Notes under the pieces: generated by a model
Database searches by the model: none
Told to the model about the DNA's origin: nothing
Seen by the model: the letters and a program-made list of their open reading frames with translations, nothing else
Program-made: the position numbers and the translations under genes
In this document: one piece after another, positions 41,762 through 49,307 of the stretch
Layout of the letters: every line of letters starts with the position of its first letter
Numbering within the stretch: the stretch's first letter is position 1
Assembly (NCBI RefSeq): GCF_000331535.1
Contig: NZ_AMZN01000056.1
Span: 1-49,307, forward strand
Direction: 5' to 3'
Source: Fulvivirga imtechensis AK7
Lineage (GTDB): Bacteria; Bacteroidota; Bacteroidia; Cytophagales; Cyclobacteriaceae
Length of the DNA: 49,307 nucleotides

Positions 41762-42766
41762 TTACATTTTCATTCTGGCCATAGGGCTAACATCCAATGG
41801 ACTGAATTCCTTATTCAGGTATTTATAATGGGCGGCCATGGCTATCATACCGGCATTATCAGTACAATATTGAAAATCAGGAATATAAATATGCCTCTGC
41901 CTTTCACCCGCCAGTCGTTGCAACTCATGTCTGAGCCCGCTATTAGCGGAAACACCCCCGGCTATAGCTATTTCTCTGATACCAGTCTCATTGCTGGCTC
42001 GTTTTAGTTTTTGCATCAGCATTCTTATCAGGCTATACTGCAAGCTGGCACAAATGTCTTCCATATTATTCTCAACAAACTTCGGATCTTTAGCCTTATT
42101 ATCTCTTAAAAAGTATAAAAAGGCTGTTTTAATTCCACTAAAAGAGAAGTTTAGTCCCGGCATTTCGGTATCAGGAAAGACAAATGCTTCAGGATTACCA
42201 TTTTGAGCATATTTATCGATCAAAGGCCCGCCGGGATAAGGCAGATCGAGAAGCTTAGCCGATTTATCAAAAGCCTCTCCCACTGCATCGTCCTGCGTCT
42301 CACCGATCACTTCCATTTCCAGATAGTCTTTTACCAATACTATTTGTGTATGCCCACCACTGACCGTCAGGCATAGGAAGGGAAACCTTGGGTGGGGCTG
42401 ATCTATAAAATGGGCCAGGATATGCGCCTGCATGTGATTGACCTCTATGAGAGGTATATCAAGCCCCATGGCCATAGACTTAGCAAAAGAGGTACCTACC
42501 AGCAACGCTCCCAGCAGCCCCGGCCCTCTGGTAAAAGCTATTGCATCCAGGTCCTTTTTGGTAATCCCGGCAGCATCCAAAGCCTCCTGTACAACTGGCA
42601 CGATATTTTGTTGATGAGCTCTTGATGCAAGTTCGGGAACTACTCCGCCATATTTTTTGTGTACAGATTGCGTTGCTATTATATTATTAAGTACTTTGCC
42701 ATTTTTAATAATCGCAGCAGATGTTTCGTCACATGATGATTCTATGGCAAGGATAGTAGGATTCAT
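41762..42766 (-). CDS. tsaD: tRNA N6-threonylcarbamoyladenosine synthase subunit
   Basis: The protein has 334 residues from ATG 42766 (MNPTILAIESSCDETSAAI); a TTG three codons earlier is possible. It is the Kae1/TsaD ATPase that, with TsaB and TsaE, transfers threonylcarbamoyl to A37 of ANN-decoding tRNAs. Metal-binding His residues lie in NHMQAHILAHF, the ASKHA loop in TVSGGHTQIVLV, and the C-terminal site in IAGGVSANSGLR and YCTDNAGMIA. Its start codon is only 11 bp from the divergent tamB start, so its promoter must lie inside tamB. Confidence 0.97.
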   Translation of the reverse strand: MNPTILAIESSCDETSAAIIKNGKVLNNIIATQSVHKKYGGVVPELASRAHQQNIVPVVQEALDAAGITKKDLDAIAFTRGPGLLGALLVGTSFAKSMAMGLDIPLIEVNHMQAHILAHFIDQPHPRFPFLCLTVSGGHTQIVLVKDYLEMEVIGETQDDAVGEAFDKSAKLLDLPYPGGPLIDKYAQNGNPEAFVFPDTEMPGLNFSFSGIKTAFLYFLRDNKAKDPKFVENNMEDICASLQYSLIRMLMQKLKRASNETGIREIAIAGGVSANSGLRHELQRLAGERQRHIYIPDFQYCTDNAGMIAMAAHYKYLNKEFSPLDVSPMARMKM

Positions 42767-42777
42767 TTTTATCAATT

Positions 42778-45700
42778 TTGGCGCAAGTTATTAAAAAACG
42801 TATTGTTAAGGCAATACTTTGGTTTTTACTCTCTATTTTCCTTCTCTTAGCCATTGTAATCGGGGCTATACAGGTGCCCTATATCCAAACAAAACTGGTC
42901 AATTATGCATCCAAACATTACTCAGAGCTAACCGGTTATGACATTTCAATCCAACGTATAGCCATTGACTGGTTCGATGAAATAAATGTACAAGGTCTTA
43001 GTGTGGTGGACCCTGAAAACAACCGTCTATTATATGCGGAAGACGTGCTCATAGATTTTCGGGTCAAGGCTGTACTCGATAAAGCCAATCATAATATAGA
43101 TGCAGTCACCATTGAAGGAGCAGACATATTTCTTACCAAAATCACTATTGACGACTCTGCAACTACATTAAATATCAATGAACTAATACGTAGGATCAAG
43201 GCCCAAATAAGACAACAAACCCAATCAAGTCAATACTTATCGGTTGATCATGTTACATTAAAAAACTCATCATTCACCTATTACGACCAGGAACGAGACT
43301 CTATTAAAACAGGTTTTGATTATCATCATTTTAAACTTGTCAATATCAATGGCGAATTCGGTGGTCTTTCGTCAATAGCTGACACGCTAGACCTCGAGGT
43401 ACTGGACCTTACCGCTAATGAAACCTCCACTCACCTGGATATAAAGCACATGACTTCTTCTTTCAGGGTAAGCCAAAGCGCTATGGAATTTAGGGGGTTG
43501 GATATAAAAGCGGGTAACAGCACCATAAAGGATACTATAATTTTTAAATATAGCAGTACCCTGGACCTTAGTGATTTTAATTCCAAAGTTACAATTGACG
43601 CTCACCTCGACAATACCAGGCTTCATAGTAAGGACCTGGGTCTGTTTGCACCGGTACTCAGCAGGTTTGACGAATATTATCAGGTCTCAGGGGATTTTAC
43701 AGGTAAGGTAAGCTCCCTCTCTATTAATAACGCTCATTTAAAGTTTGGAGAGGGAACCGCCCTTAGAGGTAAGATCCGAATGACTGGCCTGCCGGACCTG
43801 GAGGAGACTTTTATCAATTTTGACCTTACAAATTCTTATGTAAGAACCACTGACCTTAAAAACTACCTTAAAGAAAAGACTTATGTTCGGCTGAAGCCTT
43901 TTGGTCAGATCAGTTTTAACGCGGAGTTCCTGGGGTTTTTCAATGACTTTGTTGCCAATGGAGATTTCTTTACAGATTATGGACGGATAATATCGGATAT
44001 TAACCTCAAACTGGAAGAAGATGTGACAAAATCTACCTATAACGGGAAATTGTACATGCAAAATTTTGATATGGGTGGTTATACAGAGAATGCAAATCTC
44101 GGCCGGGTTTCCATGCGCGGGGAAATAAAGGGATCAGGAGTAACCCTCGAAGATGCAGATTTTGAATTAAAGGGCTACATCGACAAGATCGGTATTAAAG
44201 ATTATGAATATACTGATATTCAGACTGACGCCCATTTTGCCAAGGAATATTTTGAGGGCTTTATTAACATTAACGACCCTAACCTGAAGCTAACAGCAAC
44301 TGGTTCTATTGACCTTAGAAAAGATGTTAATTTGTTTAATATTAAAGCCGATCTTGATACAGCCTTGTTAAAGCCGCTCAACCTTTCGGGGGAAGACATT
44401 TTTTTAAGCAGTGAAATAGATATCAATGCCCGCGGTCTTAAAGTAGACAGCATAGTGGGTATTGCAAATCTTAGCAACTCTTTGATCCGCTACAGGGATA
44501 ATACTCTGCAAATCGATTCTTTAAGTATGACTTCCAGAAAAAAAAGTGGTGAAAGGCAGTTACTCCTGGAAACCAATTTGCTCAACTTTAAGGCAGAAGG
44601 AGAATTTGATTATACAGTAGTGTATAAAGACCTTAAAAGACTACTCTATGAATACAGGCTTAACCTTCAGAATGACAAGGAAGCGTTAACGTCTTATTAT
44701 AAGCAAAAAGACGCAACCAATTATGCCAACTATAGCCTGGATTATACAATTGATGTTAAAGACCCTAACCCGTTATTCGAACTGATTGCTCCTGATCTGT
44801 TTATCTCACAAGGCAGCACCATAAGCGGTAATCTTACTGGTGGTTACACGTCCATTATTTCAATGGATACCCATTTGGATACCGTATTTTTCAAAAATGA
44901 CAGCTTCTACAATAACGAGCTGCAGCTCAATATCTCTAAGATAGCAGACAGTACCAGTGTACTTGCTATGGTATACCTGGCCTCGGAAAACCAGACAATT
45001 GCCAATGTGGAAACACGAGATATGATGCTTGAAGGCATATGGAACAATATGCATATTGACTTTGAGTTTGATATTGACCAGGTAAGGTATGCCAACTACG
45101 CTCGCCTTTTTGGGGCCATAGATTTCCTTCCCGATCAAACCCTGATACGACTACAACCATCAGATTTGCAAATACTGGATAAAAAATGGGAAATCCAGAA
45201 GGACAATTTAATAACTATCGATGGAAAAGAAATTACCGTTGAGGACTTAAAGGTATATAACGAACACCAAAGCATATCCCTCAATGGTCAAATATCAGAA
45301 GACACCGAAAATGCACTGATATTAAACATTGACAGCCTGAAGCTCGAAAACCTGAATACCATTTTTAACAAAGAATTATCAGGTACGATCAATGGTTTTG
45401 CCAACCTTAGCAACTACTATCAAACCCCGCACGTTCAAAGTAATCTGTCAGTAATGAAATTTAAAATAGAAGAATTCCTGATCGGAGATGTAAAGGGTAC
45501 CAATACCTGGAATAACAATAAAAAACAATTTGAACTTAACTTCATAGTAGAGCGGCTAAAAAGTAAGATATTACAGATCAAGGGTACCTATACCCCGGAC
45601 AAAGGCCCCGACCAGTTAAACCTCACCGCTCATCTGGACAAAACAGAACTAAAAATATTAGAACCATTTATCGAACACTATTTTACAAAAATAGAAGGCA

Positions 45701-47373
45701 CAGCATCAGGAGCATTAGCTATTACCGGATCACCCGGGGAGCCCGTCATTCGAGGTGATGGATTTATTGAAGAAGGAGCTGTTCATATTAACTATCTCAA
45801 AACAAATTACAAGGTAAATGGCGCCTTCTTCTTCGAAGAAAACAAACTTGGCTTCAACAACATAAAAGTGACCGATAGCCAGGGAAACACCAGTGCCATG
45901 GCAGGGGTTGTTACGCATCAAAACTTTAAAGATTTCTATATAGATATCAGTGGATACCTGGATAATTTTCTGGTACTAAATACCACCAGCTCCGACAATA
46001 GCCTTTTTTATGGTACAGGGATAGCCACCGGGTCAATTCACTTCCTTGGTCCCGTTAATAACATGAATATCATAGCCAATGCAAAGACAGAAAAGGGCAC
46101 AAGAATTTTTATACCGATCGGAGACTCTGAAAGTATTGAACAAGAAGATTATATCAATTTCATTGACTTCAAAGACACTACTGATGCTGTAAATATTAAT
46201 GAAGTCAGCAGGGTAGATCTAAGAGGCCTGAAACTGGACTTCGACCTCAACATCACACCGGATGCTTATTGTGAGATTATTTTTGATATAAAATCCGGTG
46301 ACATCATCCGCGGGCGTGGAAATGGTGATATTAAGCTGCAAATTGATACCAAAGGTGATTTTAATATGTTTGGAGATTTTAATATACAGGAAGGAGGCTA
46401 TAATTTTACTTTATACAGTATCATTAATAAAGAATTTGAAATATTGCCCGGAAGTAAAATTTCGTGGTATGGAGATCCCTACCAGGGTATATTGGATATC
46501 AATGCCACCTATAATCAGTTAGCTACCTTACTACCGCTGCTCATCCGGCAGGAGGCAGACAAGGTGTATGAAGATGTAGTGGAGATCAAAAGAAAATATC
46601 CGGTAAAAGTGTTTCTGGATATAGATGGACCACTCCTTTCCCCAACAGTAAATTTTGATATCATAGCTAATAATTTACCCAGAAATATTGAAGTAGCAGA
46701 ACGCCCTACTGTAGACCTCGAGTTTGAATTTCTCAAATTCAAAAACAGTATAGACGAGCAGGAATTAAAAAGGCAGGTATTCAGCCTAATTGTATTAAGG
46801 AGATTTTCACCATTGCAATCATTTAACACCGGAGGCTCTTTAACCAGCAGTGTGAGTGAACTGCTCTCCAACCAACTGAGCTACTGGATCACCCAGGTAG
46901 ATGAAAATCTTGAAATAGACTTTGACGTAGATTTCGATAAACTTGATGAAGAAGCGTATAATACATTTCAACTGCGTCTCTCCTATACTTTTCTGGATGG
47001 CAGATTAAGGGTAACAAGAGATGGTGGCTTCACAAACCAGGAAAACCGGACCGATATATCCAGTGTGGCGGGAGACTGGACGCTCGAATATGTTCTGACT
47101 CCTGATGGAAAATTTCGAGCGAAGATGTATAACCGTACAAATTACAACCCCATTAACCCCACAAGGGAAAATCAGAACACCATTACCACCGGTTTTAGCA
47201 TTACTCATACGCAGAGCTTCAATGAGCTGAGAGACCTTTTCAAAAAAAGAAAAAGAGAGAAAGAAGAAATGGAAGAAAGTCAATCCGACCCGGAGCAGGA
47301 CCCCGATAAAGATCTCCCGGGAGACACACAGGGCAAGGCGACTTTAAAAGATGAGGAGGATGAAACAGATTAA
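42778..47373 (+). CDS. tamB: TamB-like translocation and assembly module / AsmA-type lipid-bridge protein
   Basis: The protein has 1531 residues from TTG 42778; a TAG lies seven codons upstream and there is no early ATG, so TTG is chosen. One N-terminal helix (AILWFLLSIFLLLAIVIGAI) anchors it in the inner membrane. The body is a long series of beta strands typical of AsmA/TamB proteins, which form a groove across the periplasm for phospholipid transport and outer-membrane protein assembly. The C-terminal TamB (DUF490) domain spans about residues 1120-1470 (around GDFNIQEGGYNFTLYSIINK and LEYVLTPDGKFRAKMYNRTN). The end is a charged tail. No TamA partner lies in the window; it overlaps the DUF2279 gene. 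Confidence 0.93.
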   Translation: MAQVIKKRIVKAILWFLLSIFLLLAIVIGAIQVPYIQTKLVNYASKHYSELTGYDISIQRIAIDWFDEINVQGLSVVDPENNRLLYAEDVLIDFRVKAVLDKANHNIDAVTIEGADIFLTKITIDDSATTLNINELIRRIKAQIRQQTQSSQYLSVDHVTLKNSSFTYYDQERDSIKTGFDYHHFKLVNINGEFGGLSSIADTLDLEVLDLTANETSTHLDIKHMTSSFRVSQSAMEFRGLDIKAGNSTIKDTIIFKYSSTLDLSDFNSKVTIDAHLDNTRLHSKDLGLFAPVLSRFDEYYQVSGDFTGKVSSLSINNAHLKFGEGTALRGKIRMTGLPDLEETFINFDLTNSYVRTTDLKNYLKEKTYVRLKPFGQISFNAEFLGFFNDFVANGDFFTDYGRIISDINLKLEEDVTKSTYNGKLYMQNFDMGGYTENANLGRVSMRGEIKGSGVTLEDADFELKGYIDKIGIKDYEYTDIQTDAHFAKEYFEGFININDPNLKLTATGSIDLRKDVNLFNIKADLDTALLKPLNLSGEDIFLSSEIDINARGLKVDSIVGIANLSNSLIRYRDNTLQIDSLSMTSRKKSGERQLLLETNLLNFKAEGEFDYTVVYKDLKRLLYEYRLNLQNDKEALTSYYKQKDATNYANYSLDYTIDVKDPNPLFELIAPDLFISQGSTISGNLTGGYTSIISMDTHLDTVFFKNDSFYNNELQLNISKIADSTSVLAMVYLASENQTIANVETRDMMLEGIWNNMHIDFEFDIDQVRYANYARLFGAIDFLPDQTLIRLQPSDLQILDKKWEIQKDNLITIDGKEITVEDLKVYNEHQSISLNGQISEDTENALILNIDSLKLENLNTIFNKELSGTINGFANLSNYYQTPHVQSNLSVMKFKIEEFLIGDVKGTNTWNNNKKQFELNFIVERLKSKILQIKGTYTPDKGPDQLNLTAHLDKTELKILEPFIEHYFTKIEGTASGALAITGSPGEPVIRGDGFIEEGAVHINYLKTNYKVNGAFFFEENKLGFNNIKVTDSQGNTSAMAGVVTHQNFKDFYIDISGYLDNFLVLNTTSSDNSLFYGTGIATGSIHFLGPVNNMNIIANAKTEKGTRIFIPIGDSESIEQEDYINFIDFKDTTDAVNINEVSRVDLRGLKLDFDLNITPDAYCEIIFDIKSGDIIRGRGNGDIKLQIDTKGDFNMFGDFNIQEGGYNFTLYSIINKEFEILPGSKISWYGDPYQGILDINATYNQLATLLPLLIRQEADKVYEDVVEIKRKYPVKVFLDIDGPLLSPTVNFDIIANNLPRNIEVAERPTVDLEFEFLKFKNSIDEQELKRQVFSLIVLRRFSPLQSFNTGGSLTSSVSELLSNQLSYWITQVDENLEIDFDVDFDKLDEEAYNTFQLRLSYTFLDGRLRVTRDGGFTNQENRTDISSVAGDWTLEYVLTPDGKFRAKMYNRTNYNPINPTRENQNTITTGFSITHTQSFNELRDLFKKRKREKEEMEESQSDPEQDPDKDLPGDTQGKATLKDEEDETD

Positions 47374-48241
47374 AATATACATCCTTTTTGTCCTATGTTC
47401 TCTATTCACCTTTGATGCAAAAAGCCAGTATGCTGACAGTATCCGTCAAAACAGGTTAAAGCCACTGATAATCACTGCCGGAGCTACGTATGCTTTGTCC
47501 ATGGTCGCCCTTAATGAGCTTTGGTATGCAGACCATGCACGCTCATCATTCCACTTTTTCAATGATAACAACGAATGGAAACAAGTGGATAAAGCCGGTC
47601 ACTTTTATGCTGCCTTTCAAATCAGCTCTGCGGGTTATTATGGGTTAAAATGGGCAGGGCTTGGCAACGATAAGTCATTACTTTATGGTTCGTTAGCCAG
47701 TTTGCTGGCCCTTTCTTCTGTGGAAGTATTTGACGGTTTTTCCACGGCATATGGTGCATCCATCGGAGATTTTGTTGCTAATAGCGCCGGCATTGCATTT
47801 TTTTATGGCCAGCAAAAACTCTGGGAAGAAGTTCGCCTACATCCAAAATTCTCCTTTCAAACCACTTCATACCCCCGGGAAAGGCCGGCCGTCCTGGGTA
47901 AAAATCTTCCGGAAGAGTTATTAAAAGATTACAATGGGCAAACTTATTGGATCTCTGTTGATCTGTCCCGGTTTGTTAGAGGGTCTAAAGTCCCCAAATG
48001 GTTTAATATTGCATTAGGCTATGGGGCACATGATCTCATCTATGCAGAGGACGCTGCCAACATAGAAGCCGGATATGCTCCAAGGCGGCAATATTACCTG
48101 GCAATAGACTTCGATTTTAATGAATATCGCACAAAATCCAAGCTGATCAACACGTTGCTGTACATCATTAATATGGTGCATTTACCCGCTCCCGCATTAG
48201 AGTTTTCAAAGAATGAATTTAAATTCCATTATGCTTATTAG
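47360..48241 (+). CDS. DUF2279 family protein (YfiM-like)
   Basis: The protein has 293 residues from ATG 47360 (MKQIKIYILFVLCSLFTFDA, a signal peptide cleaved near KSQ); ATG 47351 is an alternative. GAGGAGG directly precedes 47360. The DUF2279 region (about 30-150) has hydrophobic segments LIITAGATYALSMVALNELW and LLYGSLASLLALSSVEVFDG around the conserved WKQVDKAGHFYAAFQ and the DFVANSAGIA motif. The second half (STDL-like strands from YWISVDLSRFVRG) looks like soluble or barrel strands. It overlaps the tamB end by 14 bp and so is cotranslated with it. Envelope role likely, exact function unknown. Confidence 0.88.
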   Translation: MKQIKIYILFVLCSLFTFDAKSQYADSIRQNRLKPLIITAGATYALSMVALNELWYADHARSSFHFFNDNNEWKQVDKAGHFYAAFQISSAGYYGLKWAGLGNDKSLLYGSLASLLALSSVEVFDGFSTAYGASIGDFVANSAGIAFFYGQQKLWEEVRLHPKFSFQTTSYPRERPAVLGKNLPEELLKDYNGQTYWISVDLSRFVRGSKVPKWFNIALGYGAHDLIYAEDAANIEAGYAPRRQYYLAIDFDFNEYRTKSKLINTLLYIINMVHLPAPALEFSKNEFKFHYAY

Positions 48242-48291
48242 AAGTCAATATTTTTCCTAAATTGTTTCTACAAACTAAACAACAAATTGGT

Positions 48292-48693
48292 ATGGATCTT
48301 AATGCTTTTATGCAAAATTATGCCGAAGAGATCGGTGGCCAGTACTCTGAATATGATAGCAGAACATCTATTATTATTGTTCCCCTGCCTGATGAACGAT
48401 TTCAAACGGTGCTGGGAAAGTTAAAAAACAGCGCTCGTTACAATAACAGACTTGGGATAGAATTCGTCTCGAAAGTGTGCGAATATTCCCAGGATATGGA
48501 CCTTAAATTGTTATTGGAAGAAAATGGCAATCTCAATCATGCTAAATTTGCAATAGCAGAAGGCTTTATCCATGTAGAGGCGTCCAGCTTCGTGGAAACC
48601 GCCACAGAAGACATATTAAAAGAAATCATACAGGAAGTAGCCAATGTGGCTGATGAATATGAATTTAAGATGACCGGTGAAGATATCCATTAA
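48292..48693 (+). CDS. Hypothetical protein, 133 residues
   Basis: ATG 48292 (MDLNAFMQNYAEEIGG) is preferred over TTG 48262. The pattern is alpha-beta: an N-terminal helix, strands TSIIIVPLPD and LGIEFVSKVCEYS, LKLLLEENGNLNHAKFAIA, then a long C-terminal helix ILKEIIQEVANVADEYEFK. The layout recalls YbjN-like or type-III chaperone-like folds, but I do not recognise a family. Composition is like the neighbours and a strong terminator follows after 28 bp. It lies 50 bp after the DUF2279 gene and may end the tamB transcript. Confidence 0.75.
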   Translation: MDLNAFMQNYAEEIGGQYSEYDSRTSIIIVPLPDERFQTVLGKLKNSARYNNRLGIEFVSKVCEYSQDMDLKLLLEENGNLNHAKFAIAEGFIHVEASSFVETATEDILKEIIQEVANVADEYEFKMTGEDIH

Positions 48694-48721
48694 GATTGGC
48701 AACTGGGTTATCTAAAAAATT

Positions 48722-48755
48722 AAGGCCTGTTTTGAATCAAAGCAGGCCTTTTTAT
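48722..48755 (+). terminator. Rho-independent terminator
   Basis: AAGGCCTG / CAGGCCTT, an 8-bp perfect stem with a 13-nt loop, followed by a T-run. It ends the tamB / DUF2279 / unknown transcript before rnpB. Confidence 0.92.
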
Positions 48756-48785
48756 TGTTTACAAATCATTGATATGCTACTTTCG
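48755..48785 (+). promoter_or_regulatory. Promoter of rnpB
   Basis: TTG (48755-48757), a 20-bp spacer and TACTTTCG (48778-48785, one mismatch to TAnnTTTG). Predicted start lies within a few bases of the RNA 5' end. Confidence 0.6.
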
Positions 48786-48804
48786 TCAAAGTACTAAAAT
48801 AAAA

Positions 48805-49210
48805 TACAAGCCGGCCTATCGTTCTCCGGGTTTCATCGGAGGAAGGAAAGTCCGGGCAACACAGAGCATCGTACTTCCTAACAGGAAGGTGCTGACGGCA
48901 GCGTCAGTAACAGAAAGTGCCACAGAAAATAAACTACCTTCGATAGCTATCGGGGGAAAAGGTGAAAAGGTGAGGTAAGAGCTCACCGCCCCGAGGGTGA
49001 CCAAGGGGGCATGGTAAACCTTACGAGTTGAAAGATCAAATAAGTCCCGCTAGCTGGTGTATCACCGGCTGTTAGGCTGCTCGTCTGATTTTCTTCGGAA
49101 ATAAGCGGGATGGGTAGATCGATAGATCCCTGTAGTGATACCGGGACCAGATAAATGATGGGCCATCGCGATTTACATCGGGAGGACAGAACCCGGCTTA
49201 CAGGCTTGTA
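48805..49210 (+). ncRNA. rnpB: RNase P RNA, bacterial type A
   Basis: The catalytic RNA of RNase P, which trims tRNA 5' leaders. The 5' tacaagcc pairs with the 3' ggcttgta (P1). The conserved P4 halves are visible: GAGGAAGGAAAGTCCGGGC near 48839 and AGGACAGAACCCGGCTTA near 49182. ATGGTAAACC near 49011 is the L15 loop that pairs with the tRNA CCA end. Total length about 406 nt fits. A T-run (49210-49217) follows P1 and should terminate the transcript. Ends are estimated to a few bases. Confidence 0.95.
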
Positions 49211-49217
49211 TTTTTCT

Positions 49218-49307
49218 TAATATTGGAAGGTGTCTCAAAAGTCAAAGTCATCCCGAGGCTTCCAACAACTTTCAGTTGATTTTGTGGATAATGACATTAT
49301 ACCATCA
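49218..49307. other. Gene-free tail, possible repeat
   Basis: No gene is seen. The segment agtcaaagtcatcccgagg resembles the start of interspersed Bacteroidota repeats, but no second copy is present in this window. Confidence 0.35.

Noticed and set aside
48769-48978. Open frames of 62-69 codons on both strands at 48769-49004
   Set aside because: They lie within rnpB, whose conserved core explains the sequence.

Overview
The window is chromosomal DNA from a Bacteroidota bacterium, most likely a marine-type Cytophagales member (Fulvivirga or Marivirga relatives); this assignment is an inference. The supporting signs are -33 TTG / -7 TAnnTTTG promoters, MacB-type permeases of about 800 residues in tandem, a six-domain ribosomal protein S1 with long charged tails, DUF6443/YD-repeat surface proteins, DUF2279 and TamB proteins, and weak or absent Shine-Dalgarno sequences.

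Layout. 1-7953 (minus) holds two translationally coupled secreted proteins: a YD/RHS-like protein and a much larger Ig-repeat plus DUF6443 protein that runs off the left edge. 8071-9241 (minus) is a small stress-like operon: a lipoprotein of 56 residues, a HepT-like (DUF86) protein that has lost its catalytic motif, and Hsp20. tRNA-Cys, a small unknown gene, an XRE regulator, an orphan histidine kinase and rpsA follow. 14348-14838 is a DoxX-family gene broken by two frameshifts and by a MITE with TA target duplication.

14856-38557 is dominated by one MacAB-TolC-like efflux locus. It has a TolC-family channel, an ABC ATPase, four tandem MacB/FtsX permeases, a beta-barrel protein, a second ABC ATPase, a HlyD/MacA adaptor, two sigma-54 activators with receiver domains, and an NtrY-like histidine kinase. 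cysE, cysM and a serine hydrolase lie inside it on the other strand. Three of its transcription units carry the same 17-bp TGGCAY-N5-TTGGCA motif 29-51 bp before their start codons. Each motif has inverted or direct repeats further upstream at enhancer-like distance, so I infer a locus-wide sigma-54 circuit.

38895-48693 is housekeeping: ssb, an HNH protein, an NlpC/P60 hydrolase, smpB, a hotdog thioesterase and tsaD on minus, then tamB, a DUF2279 protein and an unknown protein on plus. rnpB (RNase P RNA) closes the window.

Repeats are a main theme. There are four copies of a MITE family (TIR agtgtctNtaagaaaac, TA target), a heptamer array of 16 units and a 14-bp array of 3 units directly before permease genes, a repeat of about 60 bp shared by two permease spacers, and a diverged interspersed repeat on both sides of the tRNA region.
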